20,679 nt of DNA. Origin: Bacillota bacterium. Lineage in GTDB: Bacteria; Bacillota; Clostridia; Christensenellales; Aristaeellaceae. Location: contig JAEWSC010000006.1 of assembly GCA_023398575.1 (NCBI GenBank), positions 1 to 20,679 on the forward strand, given 5' to 3'. Under the pieces are notes generated by a model, which searched no databases, was not told the origin of the DNA, and saw only the letters and a list, made by a program, of their open reading frames with translations. This document shows, one piece after another, positions 7,851 to 15,233 of the stretch (position 1 is its first letter; every line of letters starts with the position of its first letter). The translations under genes and the position numbers were made by a program.

Positions 7851-8569
7851 TTATGTTCCATTTTTTGTCCAGGCGCTGATACCCACCCTTGCTTCACCCA
7901 ATGTGCTTTGTCCAGGGGGTTCCATGTGTTTTTACGCATCATGCCCTTCATCACAAAAAACATCATGCTTCGAAAAAACGGCGGTTTGATCTTTTTGATG
8001 TTTACGGCGGTTTTGACGATTTTATCCGCCAGCGCATCGGCCTCCCTGGCCATCTCCGCCTGCTTATTTGGCGCCACTTCGCTCCATTTGGTAGCGCTCA
8101 CGGCTTTGCGGTAGGAATAGATGCGCTTGATACCCCAGAATTTCAGGCTATTACGAAGCGTCTTTGTGGCATGCTTTGTCCCCGCGCCTGCTGTCGTTGT
8201 AACCGTTACCCCCAGTTTTTCAAACATGACGGGATTAGGCCTATGGCTCAACCACATAAAGCACAAATGGTCGATGAACGTCTTCATAGGTCCGCTTACA
8301 TCCAACCCATATACCGGCGATGACAGTATGATCAAATCTGCCTCCGTCAATGTTTTAACGATGGGCAGAGTGGCATCGGCGTGGGGGCAGCTTTGCTCCC
8401 CCTTTAAGAAGCAGTTGAAGCAGCCCACACAAAAGTGATTAAGGTCTCTTGGCAGTACCACCTCTTGCAAATCCAAAGCAGTGCGCTTTTGAATGCCATC
8501 CAATATCAACTGCACGGTGTGGCGTGTGCTGCCATTGCGCGCATTGCCATATACGGCTGCAACCTTCAT
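7847..8569 (-). CDS. Flavodoxin-like NAD(P)H-dependent oxidoreductase / iron-sulfur flavoprotein-like
   Basis: 240 residues. The N-terminus KVAAVYGNARNGSTRHTV is the FMN phosphate loop of the NADPH-dependent FMN reductase fold. LIILSSPVYGLDVSGPMKTFIDH is the second flavin-contact segment, and TVTTTAGAGTKHATKTL the third. A compact cysteine cluster, C47-x2-C50-x2-C53-x7-C61, resembles the 4Fe-4S motif of archaeal/clostridial Isf proteins. A soluble electron carrier or quinone/metal reductase is likely. It lies 31 nt downstream of the Ham1-like gene, probably in the znuA operon. Ribosome binding site AAAGGAAG about 9 nt before the ATG. Fold is secure, the cluster is inferred, the physiological acceptor is unknown. 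Confidence 0.85.
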   Translation of the reverse strand: MKVAAVYGNARNGSTRHTVQLILDGIQKRTALDLQEVVLPRDLNHFCVGCFNCFLKGEQSCPHADATLPIVKTLTEADLIILSSPVYGLDVSGPMKTFIDHLCFMWLSHRPNPVMFEKLGVTVTTTAGAGTKHATKTLRNSLKFWGIKRIYSYRKAVSATKWSEVAPNKQAEMAREADALADKIVKTAVNIKKIKPPFFRSMMFFVMKGMMRKNTWNPLDKAHWVKQGWVSAPGQKMEHK

Positions 8570-8600
8570 AAAGATACGCTTCCTTTGTATGTTGTGTGGT

Positions 8601-9212
8601 TTACAATTTCAAGGTCCTGTGGAAAAACGCGATAAAACCTGGCCGGAGGTCCTTGTGACTGGCGGCTTGCTCTTGGGGGCTTAAATCGAACCAGTACGCC
8701 TTTTGCTTCGCCGTTGCTGACAGGGAATCCAACGGCCATCCAGGCGTTCGCCTTTCATGAGGCTTATCCGACAGCAGAAACAAGTCGGAACAGATATCTT
8801 CCCCATCATATTCTAACAGTGTCCCATCCTCCGTGACCAGGCAGATCGCATTCAGATACCTGGCAGGCAAAAAGCCATCTTTACCATATTGTGAGGCAAG
8901 GGAGGCGTAGTGAGCGATCATCTCCTCATCGGTGAGGGACTTTCCATCTGGCCGCCGGGCATGAACGCCCGGATTTTTCGCTTCCGGCACACCCAATATC
9001 TCAATGCCCGAATCGCAGGAAAAAACGGGCTTGCGGTATAGGTGGTAGTAAAAAAGCGCTTTCTGTCTGGCATTTTGCAAAGGCGTCTTTCCCTCCTCCG
9101 GCGCTGAGGGGGCAGTTGCATCCAGCCCATCTATCTCAAGGGGCAGCTCGACAAGCCACTTGCGCATGGCACTTAACTTGGCGGGATTGCCTGTTCCGTA
9201 TAAAAGCCGCAT
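8601..9212 (-). CDS. Divergent non-canonical purine NTP pyrophosphatase (Ham1/RdgB-like)
   Basis: About 203 residues, family length. The N-terminus YGTGNPAKLSAMRKWL is the NTP-binding strand-helix of RdgB/HAM1, and EEGKTPLQNARQKALFY matches the EExGxTxxxNAxxKA signature. The family hydrolyses dITP/XTP to monophosphates to sanitise nucleotide pools. Deviations: the DDSG motif reads CDSG (about residue 67), the GGFGYDPIF motif near the C-terminus is replaced by TPGWPLDSLS, and SHRG becomes ASHKDLRPGF. Substrate scope may therefore differ. The GTG at 9215 is too close to GGGAGG (9219-9224); the ATG at 9212 has 6 nt spacing and shares its A with the znuA stop (TGATG), indicating coupling to the upstream gene. 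Confidence 0.8.
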   Translation of the reverse strand: MRLLYGTGNPAKLSAMRKWLVELPLEIDGLDATAPSAPEEGKTPLQNARQKALFYYHLYRKPVFSCDSGIEILGVPEAKNPGVHARRPDGKSLTDEEMIAHYASLASQYGKDGFLPARYLNAICLVTEDGTLLEYDGEDICSDLFLLSDKPHERRTPGWPLDSLSATAKQKAYWFDLSPQEQAASHKDLRPGFIAFFHRTLKL

Positions 9213-10138
9213 CACAAGCCTCCCAAAGCCGTATGAAGCACCTGCAGATTATTGCGCATCCCATCCTCATAGGCAGTCAGCGCGCCGTCATCCATGGGGC
9301 CTGTGACCAACGGGTCCAGCGTATACACCTTTGCACCGGTTTCTGCCGCCAGGGTTCTTGCCGCCAGGTCGGGATACTGCGGCTCTGTAAACAATGGCGG
9401 CGCATTCAGGTCACGCACCGTTTTGACAAGCTCTGCCAATTGTGCGGGGCTTAACGCCTCGCCCGGTTCCCGGTTGACCACCGCTGCCACGTGCAGGCCA
9501 TAGGCTTTGGCAAAGTAGGGAAATGCTTCATGGAAGGTGATGATTTCCTTACCCTGAAGGCTGCTCAAGCCTGCCTTTAACTCTTCATCCAGCACTGTTA
9601 AACGGGCGATATACGCATCAGCATTCTTAGAAAGCGTATCCGCGTATTCTGGATAAGCGGCCATCAGGCCATCCCGCAAATTTTGCACCATGACAATCGC
9701 ATTTGCAACACTTAGCCAAATGTGCGCATTATCCTCATGCTCGTGGTCATGGGCCTCATCCCCATCCTCATGGGTATGCTCCTCATCCCCATCGTTTGTG
9801 AGTAAAGGAATGTTTACAGACGCATCCACTATCACAAGCTCCGGAAACTGATCGGCAACGGTATTCAAATAGCCTTCCATGCCGGCACCGTTGATTAAAA
9901 GCACCTGCGCGCCGCTGAGTGTACGCATGTCCCCTGTCAGCAGCTGATAATCATGCAGGCAGCCGGTATCCGGCGCCGCCAGGTTTGTAAGAGTAATCTC
10001 ATCGATATTTGCTATCAGATTTCTGGCCAGGATATAGATCGGATAAAAGGAGGTAACAACCGTTTTTTGCGTCGCATACGCCGCAGATGAAGAGAAAACC
10101 AACATCGCCGCAAGCGCTGTTGCAAGCCATTTTTTCAT
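9212..10138 (-). CDS. Zinc/manganese ABC transporter substrate-binding protein (ZnuA-like, cluster A-I)
   Basis: 308 residues. It has a signal peptide (KKWLATALAAMLVFSSSAAYA|T) without a lipobox. Mature landmarks: VVTSFYPIYILARNL, metal ligand His62 in CLHDYQLLTGDMR, a His/Asp/Glu-rich loop at about residues 117-137 with five histidines, His139 in AHIWLS, His203 in TFHEAFPYFAKAYGL, and Glu252 in FTEPQYP. The long acidic His loop favours zinc. Start: upstream in-frame codons to 10189 lack a ribosome binding site and overlap the promoter; AAGGTG precedes the ATG at 10138. No ZnuB or ZnuC permease/ATPase gene is next to it, so the channel must lie elsewhere. First gene of a three-gene unit. Confidence 0.92.
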   Translation of the reverse strand: MKKWLATALAAMLVFSSSAAYATQKTVVTSFYPIYILARNLIANIDEITLTNLAAPDTGCLHDYQLLTGDMRTLSGAQVLLINGAGMEGYLNTVADQFPELVIVDASVNIPLLTNDGDEEHTHEDGDEAHDHEHEDNAHIWLSVANAIVMVQNLRDGLMAAYPEYADTLSKNADAYIARLTVLDEELKAGLSSLQGKEIITFHEAFPYFAKAYGLHVAAVVNREPGEALSPAQLAELVKTVRDLNAPPLFTEPQYPDLAARTLAAETGAKVYTLDPLVTGPMDDGALTAYEDGMRNNLQVLHTALGGL

Positions 10139-10170
10139 TATAATCACCTTATTTCTTTGGGATTGGGCCC

Positions 10171-10200
10171 ATTGTAACATACACAACAAAAGAAAAACAA
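10171..10200 (-). promoter_or_regulatory. Promoter of the znuA-like operon
   Basis: On the minus strand TTGTTT (10200-10195), an 18-nt spacer and TACAAT (10176-10171) precede the gene by about 33 nt. The -35 overlaps the T-tract of the foldase terminator. I see no obvious Zur-type palindrome. Confidence 0.55.
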
Positions 10201-10228
10201 GCCGCCTGGCAGATACCTGTCAGGCGGC
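10188..10228 (-). terminator. Intrinsic terminator of the foldase gene
   Basis: On the minus strand a stem of GCCGCCTG with its complement, extended by GCAG/CTGT pairs (arms 10217-10228 and 10201-10212, loop 10213-10216), runs into the T-rich tail TTGTTTTTCTTTT (10200-10188). It has the classic form and sits 40 nt after the stop codon. Confidence 0.88.
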
Positions 10229-10267
10229 TGTACCATGAAAAGCAAGTTACCTACTTTGAAAGCTTAC

Positions 10268-11713
10268 TCACTGCGCGGAAGTCGGATCAAACTTCGCCAC
10301 GAGGCCCGTGTAAATAATTTCCGGAGACTGCATCCATTCTTCGAACGCTTTTCCGATCACTTCATCCTTGCGCATAGCTTCCATGTCTGTTGTCAGCTGC
10401 ACCTTGCGTTCGTCGGTCAGCGCTACAGCGCCGCTGGGAACATCCCTTGTATAGCTGAGGATATGAACGCCATAGGTACCGACGATGGGCTGACCATAAT
10501 CGCCTACCTTTTGCATTTCAGGCGCAAATGCACCCAGTGTGAACTCCGGCACAAAGCCTTCAAAGCCCTGATGAACGCTATACCCTTCGGTCTTGTAAGG
10601 TTCCTGCTGCATGCCGGGATCCTCGCCGTATTGTTCTACCAGCGCCGCAAAGGCTTCGCCGGCGCCCAAACGCTTATAGATATCATCCGTCTTGTCCTTA
10701 ATGGAATCCAGCACTGCCTGACGGGCTGCGTCCACATCGGCCTGGGTTACAGGCACAGGGGTAGCTGTCGGCTCTGCTGTAGCGGTGGGCATAGGGGTAG
10801 CCGTAGCGGCAGGATCGGCTGTAGCGGCCTGAACGTCGGGGTTAGGATCGACATTCTCTTCTTCCAGCGCCTGCGCTTGGTTCTGCTGGGCCTCCAACGT
10901 GGATTGCGCATCGAGATAGGCCTGCAAAAGCGTATCGTCTACCTTGATGAGAATATGGCTGATGCCGCGAACGCCTTCAGGCACGAACCATACACTGTCA
11001 TCGCCCTGAGAGGCAGCTGCTTCATACGCCGCTATATCGGCTTCAAACGCTGCTTTGTCCGCATCGACCCGTGTTTGATACTCCGTCTGGATTTCTTCGT
11101 CTGTATAAGCGGGGACGTCCTTCATCAAAATCTCTTCGATGCGTTCGCCCAGCTTTGCAATTCGGGAATTCGCCGCGACTTGCTCCTGAGTATAGCCCAT
11201 GTTAAGTAGTTCCTGCGTGACCTGGGCTTTTGCATCGGCAATTTCCTGCTCAGTGGGTGTTTCAGAGGTTGACGCTAAAAAATAAGTATAGTTGGATTCA
11301 ATCATTGAATCGATATAGGTTTGAGCTTCAGTTACAAATGCAGCCTCTTCCTCCGCGGTGAACTGGTCAACGCCATACTCGGCAGCTTTTTGCCTGATCA
11401 CTTCATTCTGAATGGTGTAATACAGTGCTAAAGATTCGAATTGAGCCACATCGATGCCGTAACCGGCATACTGGTTGGAGATGGCGCTCAACAGAAACTG
11501 TGTATCTGCGCGTAATATATTCGTGCCTTTCACGGTCGCCAGAATATCCTCCGGCAATTTAGGCACAGCGGTTTGCTCGGGAGCGGCTGTTCCTTCAGTG
11601 GCCGTAGCTACCGGTGTGGGCGAAGGATTTTCACCCAGCGCGCCGGTCATCACCATGGTCACACACATGGTCAGCGCCAGGCAAAGCGCAAAAAAACGGG
11701 TAGATTTCTTCAT
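10268..11713 (-). CDS. Exported parvulin-type peptidyl-prolyl isomerase / foldase (PrsA/SurA-like)
   Basis: 481 residues from the ATG at 11713. A signal peptide (KKSTRFFALCLALTMCVTM..TGALG) lacks a lipobox, unlike typical PrsA. A Pro/Thr/Ala linker follows at about residues 29-52. A helical SurA_N-like chaperone region spans 53-245. The parvulin domain begins with VRGISHILIKVDD (248-260) and resumes after a Pro/Thr-rich insert (about 262-325) with LGAGEAFAALVEQYGEDPG, FEGFVPEFTLGAF and TYGVHILSYTRDVP (to about 425). Such proteins help secreted proteins fold outside the membrane. The upstream ORF start at 11800 lies beyond the promoter and is rejected; AAAGGA precedes 11713. Monocistronic, with its own promoter and terminator. 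Whether the interrupted domain is catalytic cannot be told from sequence. Confidence 0.9.
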   Translation of the reverse strand: MKKSTRFFALCLALTMCVTMVMTGALGENPSPTPVATATEGTAAPEQTAVPKLPEDILATVKGTNILRADTQFLLSAISNQYAGYGIDVAQFESLALYYTIQNEVIRQKAAEYGVDQFTAEEEAAFVTEAQTYIDSMIESNYTYFLASTSETPTEQEIADAKAQVTQELLNMGYTQEQVAANSRIAKLGERIEEILMKDVPAYTDEEIQTEYQTRVDADKAAFEADIAAYEAAASQGDDSVWFVPEGVRGISHILIKVDDTLLQAYLDAQSTLEAQQNQAQALEEENVDPNPDVQAATADPAATATPMPTATAEPTATPVPVTQADVDAARQAVLDSIKDKTDDIYKRLGAGEAFAALVEQYGEDPGMQQEPYKTEGYSVHQGFEGFVPEFTLGAFAPEMQKVGDYGQPIVGTYGVHILSYTRDVPSGAVALTDERKVQLTTDMEAMRKDEVIGKAFEEWMQSPEIIYTGLVAKFDPTSAQ

Positions 11714-11767
11714 AGAATCACATTTTCCTTTCTTTGTATCCGGCGCCGATGCCGGCATATTAGTTTC

Positions 11768-11796
11768 ATTATGGCATAGGCCCTGCGCTACTGCAA
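11768..11796 (-). promoter_or_regulatory. Promoter of the foldase gene
   Basis: On the minus strand TTGCAG (11796-11791), a 17-nt spacer and CATAAT (11773-11768) lie about 55 nt before the ATG. The leader contains a small CCGGC/GCCGG hairpin (about 11740-11755). Confidence 0.6.
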
Positions 11797-12018
11797 GCAA
11801 AAGACGCGAAAAATCAAAAAGTTACACTCTGTTCACGAATTGCATATGACGGTTGCCCGGAGAAGGGAACCGCCTTTGTGTTCATCATCCGCAGTCATTG
11901 CCGTTGCGCTTTTATAAGACGATGGTCGGTCAAAATTAGTTTCAATAAAACACATGCCAATGAATGGGCAAATTGATTTTCTCAGCCACACATGCAAATC
12001 AAGTGCACCCATAACCGG
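11797..12018. other. Intergenic spacer without recognised gene
   Basis: This stretch between the foldase promoter and the MFS stop holds a modest hairpin (CGGTT..CCC / GGG..AACCG, 11850-11872) but no T-tract typical of an intrinsic terminator for the MFS gene. I see no RNA gene or small ORF with a convincing ribosome binding site. Confidence 0.5.
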
Positions 12019-13299
12019 TCAGCCCAAGGCAGATACCGTTTCTTCCGACTGTCTTGCATGCCAAACTTTCACCGAGATATACATAGATGCTATACACAAA
12101 GCGAATGTAAGAATAAACGGCAGCGCACGGTCGATTTGAGACATGGCTCCAGCAATTACACCTGCCGGTGATGTGATAAACAAGCACATGGCCAGCAGGA
12201 GTCCGTTCATGCGGGCGCGTTCTTCTTTATCCACATTCACCACCTGCAATGAAGATGTAATGGGGCTGAGAACCGACAGGGAAAGCGCCTCAATCACGAC
12301 TCCCAGTGCAAGCAAGGGATAACTTGCTTCCTTTAAAAGGAACAACATTACCTGCACCGCAGCAAGACCGGAAAAGGCAAGCAATACGGGCTTTATGAAA
12401 CCGCGCACATTCAAACGGGGTGTAAAGAGAAAGAAGCCCGCCATCAATACAAGATTTCGCAGCATGGAGAACAGGGATATATACTTTTCATCCACACCCA
12501 GCTTTTGAATAATGAACAGCGACCAAAAACTGTCGTTGACGCTGCGAAACGCGCCAAAGCAGGCTAACAGTGCCACTGTCAGCATTACCCGGCGATCATT
12601 CAGCATCGTTTTTAGTACATGCCGGCTATCCAGCAAATGCGAAAGCAGGCTCCTCCCTCTGCATTCCTCCCGGCGGCGCTTACCTACGGCTGTTTCATGC
12701 GTAATGAAATAGAGCAGCACAAATTTGACAGTCATCAAACCAAAGGTCAAGCCGTATAAAAAACGCATGGTAGGCACTAGGGAGTACTTTTCCACAAAAA
12801 AGTAGGACAGCGGTGTAATAAAAGCAGCAAGCATGCCTGCGATGCTGCTCAGAGAGTACAGATGCACCAGCTTGTTTTCAGGCGCTTCCTCAATAAACAA
12901 AAGCGTCCAGGAGTTTTCTGTAACGCGGATCATGCCGTTGAACAGCGCGGCCACAAAAAACCACTTTTCATTCTGCGCAAACATCCATAACAGCGCAGGT
13001 ACGCTCCAGCATAGGATGTCAAATATCATTGTGCATAGCCTGCGCCCGATTTTATCGGTCAGCGGACCGCCAAGCAAGGACCATACCATCTGAGAAACGG
13101 TGTACACCGTTGCCGTAATGCCAATTTCCAAAGGATCCATACCAAGTGCCGCCATGTAGGCGGAAACAAAGGGAACATACAGATTAAAAGGGATACCCCA
13201 TAAGGGCTCTGTCCAAAGGCAAGCCCCTTCGTTTCCCTTGGCATGGATCAGCGTATCGATGAGGGGATGGGTCATGACCTTCTTTTTCAAGCGGTCCAT
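12019..13299 (-). CDS. Major facilitator superfamily transporter
   Basis: 426 residues with about twelve hydrophobic segments and a longer cytosolic loop in the middle (TAVGKRRREECRGRSLLSHL, about residues 200-220). MFS motif A after TM2 reads GGPLTDKIGRR. No substrate motif is recognisable. The start at 13299 (MDRLKKKV) has AAGAGGT 6 nt upstream. The in-frame ATG at 13350 lies upstream of the predicted -10 box and cannot be transcribed from that promoter. The gene is divergent from a LacI regulator and shares a 145-nt control region with it, so I infer a sugar or glycoside substrate controlled by that repressor. The gene is apparently alone in its unit. Confidence 0.88.
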   Translation of the reverse strand: MDRLKKKVMTHPLIDTLIHAKGNEGACLWTEPLWGIPFNLYVPFVSAYMAALGMDPLEIGITATVYTVSQMVWSLLGGPLTDKIGRRLCTMIFDILCWSVPALLWMFAQNEKWFFVAALFNGMIRVTENSWTLLFIEEAPENKLVHLYSLSSIAGMLAAFITPLSYFFVEKYSLVPTMRFLYGLTFGLMTVKFVLLYFITHETAVGKRRREECRGRSLLSHLLDSRHVLKTMLNDRRVMLTVALLACFGAFRSVNDSFWSLFIIQKLGVDEKYISLFSMLRNLVLMAGFFLFTPRLNVRGFIKPVLLAFSGLAAVQVMLFLLKEASYPLLALGVVIEALSLSVLSPITSSLQVVNVDKEERARMNGLLLAMCLFITSPAGVIAGAMSQIDRALPFILTFALCIASMYISVKVWHARQSEETVSALG

Positions 13300-13312
13300 A
13301 TCTACCTCTTCA

Positions 13313-13327
13313 GCGCGTGCACCGCGC
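13313..13327. promoter_or_regulatory. Inverted repeat at MFS transcription start, operator candidate
   Basis: GCGCG-TGCAC-CGCGC lies just downstream of the predicted MFS -10 box, around the expected start of transcription. It could be a repressor site or a leader hairpin. It does not resemble the AT-rich palindrome at the regulator's own promoter. Confidence 0.35.
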
Positions 13328-13334
13328 CTCGGCA

Positions 13335-13363
13335 ATGATAGCAAAATCACCTGTAGGTGTCAA
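13335..13363 (-). promoter_or_regulatory. Promoter of the MFS gene
   Basis: On the minus strand a perfect TTGACA (13363-13358), a 17-nt spacer and TATCAT (13340-13335) point to the MFS gene, with a leader of about 30 nt. Confidence 0.8.
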
Positions 13364-13383
13364 GGCGCGTAAAGGCATATTCC

Positions 13384-13412
13384 TTGACAGGGTATATCTG
13401 GCATGATACGAT
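13384..13412 (+). promoter_or_regulatory. Promoter of the LacI-type regulator gene
   Basis: Perfect TTGACA (13384-13389), a 17-nt spacer and TACGAT (13407-13412), 32 nt before the preferred ATG. It is back-to-back with the MFS promoter; the two -35 boxes are 20 nt apart. Confidence 0.8.
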
Positions 13413-13414
13413 AT

Positions 13415-13424
13415 TAATCGATTA
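13415..13424. promoter_or_regulatory. Palindromic LacI-type operator candidate
   Basis: TAATCGATTA is a perfect 10-bp palindrome with a central CG step, as in many LacI-family operators. It begins 2 nt after the -10 box and covers the expected start site, so binding would block transcription of the regulator gene itself. Confidence 0.5.
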
Positions 13425-13444
13425 TATTGAAAGAGGCTGAGAAA

Positions 13445-14488
13445 ATGCCCAACATGAAGCAGATTGCGCGATTGGCAAGGGTCTCCACGGCCACGGTATC
13501 CCATGTGCTCAGCGGCAAAAAGCCTGTCCGTGAAGAAACGCGCCGCAGGGTAGAGGAAGCCATCCGTCAGACAGACTATACATTAAACACCATCGCCAAA
13601 AGTCTGCGCATGAACAAAACACAAACCATCGGCGTACTGGCGGAGGATATAAGGGGTCTGCCCGTACCGGAAATCGTAACCGGCATCAGTGAATATCTTG
13701 AAAAGAGTGGATATCAGCTGCTGCTCAATAACCTTCGCCTATTGGAAAAGCTGTATAACCGTTATTACCACATCAACATGTGCCAGGAGGAAATCAACAG
13801 GGGTATGAAGGTAATGACCGATGCACATGTGGATGGTATTATTTACGTTGCCATGCATGACCGCTGTTTGGAAGGCGTTCATGTGCCGGTAGACAAGCCC
13901 ATTGTCTACGCCTATTCCATGATCGACGCGCAGGATGGCCTGTATGTTACCTATGATAATATATCAAGCGCAGCGGCTGTCACGCGTCTGCTGATAGAAA
14001 AGGGCCATAGGCGCATTGCCGTTATTGCCGGCCACAAGCATTCCGAACCTAGCCGCCAGCGTCTTCAGGGCTTTCAAAAGGCGATGTCTGAAGCCAAATT
14101 ACCTGTGCCAGAATCGTATATTTGCTGGGGTGATTGGGGGTGGCAAAGCGCCGCTGCACAAACAGAAGCGCTGCTGTCGCTTGAGGATCGGCCCACCGCC
14201 ATTTTTGCCATGAACGACCTAATGGCCGCCGGCTGTTACCAGGCCATCCGCCGCCACGGGCTGGATATCCCAACGGATATGTCGATCGCCGGATTTGACA
14301 ACCAGGATGTTTCTGCGCATTTATACCCATCCCTTACCACCGTTGCCATGCCCACCAGGCAAATCGGCTATGAAAGTGCCCGGATACTGCTGGAGAAGAT
14401 TGATGATAATAGGGCTACCGCCAGCAGTATGATTTTGCCTTGCTCCCTTTGCGTTAGAAATTCTATTGGCGAAAACAAGCCTGAGTAA
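13445..14488 (+). CDS. LacI-family transcriptional repressor
   Basis: 347 residues, full length. The N-terminal helix-turn-helix reads MKQIARLARVSTATVSHVLS, followed by the hinge (YTLNTIAKSLRMNKTQTIGVL). The effector domain shows VDGIIYVAMHDR, GHRRIAVIAGHKHSEPSRQR, IFAMNDLMAAGCYQAIR, and DMSIAGFDNQDVSAHLYPSLTTV. A segment at about residues 100-120 (EKLYNRYYHINMCQEEINRG) is somewhat longer than usual. A TTG at 13427 is possible but AAGAGG (13431-13436) is placed 8 nt before the ATG at 13445. It probably represses itself and the divergent MFS gene. The ligand is unknown; it is clearly a different protein from the regulator at the window start. Confidence 0.93.
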   Translation: MPNMKQIARLARVSTATVSHVLSGKKPVREETRRRVEEAIRQTDYTLNTIAKSLRMNKTQTIGVLAEDIRGLPVPEIVTGISEYLEKSGYQLLLNNLRLLEKLYNRYYHINMCQEEINRGMKVMTDAHVDGIIYVAMHDRCLEGVHVPVDKPIVYAYSMIDAQDGLYVTYDNISSAAAVTRLLIEKGHRRIAVIAGHKHSEPSRQRLQGFQKAMSEAKLPVPESYICWGDWGWQSAAAQTEALLSLEDRPTAIFAMNDLMAAGCYQAIRRHGLDIPTDMSIAGFDNQDVSAHLYPSLTTVAMPTRQIGYESARILLEKIDDNRATASSMILPCSLCVRNSIGENKPE

Positions 14489-14593
14489 AGTAAAATCATG
14501 TTTCATGACTTGCCCTTTGGGGTATTCTTACATCAGAACCCCAGACCAACCGGCCAATGTGCCGGCTGACTCCATAAAAGGCAGGTTATCATC
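14489..14593 (+). other. Spacer before nitroreductase gene
   Basis: Short inverted repeats are present (CCGGC..GCCGG near 14555; GGGGT..ACCCC across 14519-14543), but none has a T-tract. No convincing promoter hexamers are visible, so the nitroreductase-ferritin pair may be transcribed from within this spacer by a weak or regulated promoter. Confidence 0.3.
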
Positions 14594-15196
14594 ATGGATA
14601 CATCTTTTTGGAAAGCAGTAGAAGCTCGCCGCAGCGTGTATGGCTTTAGCAGCGAAAAACCCGTTGGGCAGAATGAAATTGTGAATATCGTGGAGAGGGC
14701 GCTGACGCTTGTTCCCTCCACTATGAATAGCCAAAGCACCAGGATTGTGGTCCTGTTTGGCGATCACCACAGAAAACTTTGGGATATCGTGCTGGATGGG
14801 CTCCGCAAGGTAACGGACGATCAGCAGTTTGCAAAATCTGAAGCAAAAGTTCGGGGCGATTTCCAGACAGGCTATGGCACCATTCTCTTTTTTGAGGATG
14901 AGGCTGTCGTAAAAGGTTTGCAGGAGCAGTTTGCCTTATATGCCGACAAGTTCCCTGTCTATTCCGACAACACGGCCGGCATGCACCAGTTTACCGTTTG
15001 GACCGCCTTGGCTCAGGAGGGCCTCGGTGCGTCGCTGCAGCATTACCATCCCCTGATCGATGAAGATGTGCGCAAGGAATGGAGCATTCCCGATTCCTGG
15101 AGGTTGACAGCTCAAATGCCCTTTGGCAAGCCGCTGTATGTGCCAGGCCCAAGAGACGATGCGCACATATCCCAAAGGCTCAAGGTTTTCTCATAA
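14594..15196 (+). CDS. Nitroreductase-family protein, Frm2/Hbn1-like
   Basis: 200 residues. Nitroreductases are FMN-dependent NAD(P)H oxidoreductases. The FMN-contact N-terminus is VEARRSVYGFSSEKP and VPSTMNSQSTRIVVLFG follows. GYGTILFFEDEAVVKGLQEQ, FPVYSDNTAGMHQFTVWTAL, EEGLGASLQHYHPLIDE-like and LTAQMPFGKP segments are characteristic of the Frm2-like group, first known from fungi and widespread in Bacillota. In fungi the group is linked to lipid signalling and oxidative stress; the bacterial role is not defined. A ribosome binding site (AAAGGCAGG) precedes the ATG. Ferritin follows 37 nt downstream, which suggests a shared redox/iron-stress unit. Family call is secure. Confidence 0.9.
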   Translation: MDTSFWKAVEARRSVYGFSSEKPVGQNEIVNIVERALTLVPSTMNSQSTRIVVLFGDHHRKLWDIVLDGLRKVTDDQQFAKSEAKVRGDFQTGYGTILFFEDEAVVKGLQEQFALYADKFPVYSDNTAGMHQFTVWTALAQEGLGASLQHYHPLIDEDVRKEWSIPDSWRLTAQMPFGKPLYVPGPRDDAHISQRLKVFS

Positions 15197-15233
15197 TAAG
15201 GCAGAAAGCCTTGATATAAAAGGAGGAATTGGT

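Noticed and set aside
10235..11209. 324-codon open frame on the plus strand
   Set aside because: Antisense to the foldase gene, starts inside its terminator, and the product is Cys/His/Arg-rich nonsense-like sequence.
11714..11800. Longer start for the foldase
   Set aside because: The extension runs into the predicted promoter and would bury the signal peptide.
14519..14562. Inverted repeats as terminator of the LacI gene
   Set aside because: Stems are short and imperfect and no T-tract follows.
15123..15233. N-terminal extension of ferritin
   Set aside because: It overlaps the nitroreductase gene in another frame; the strong AAAGGAGG and canonical ferritin numbering fix the start at 15234.
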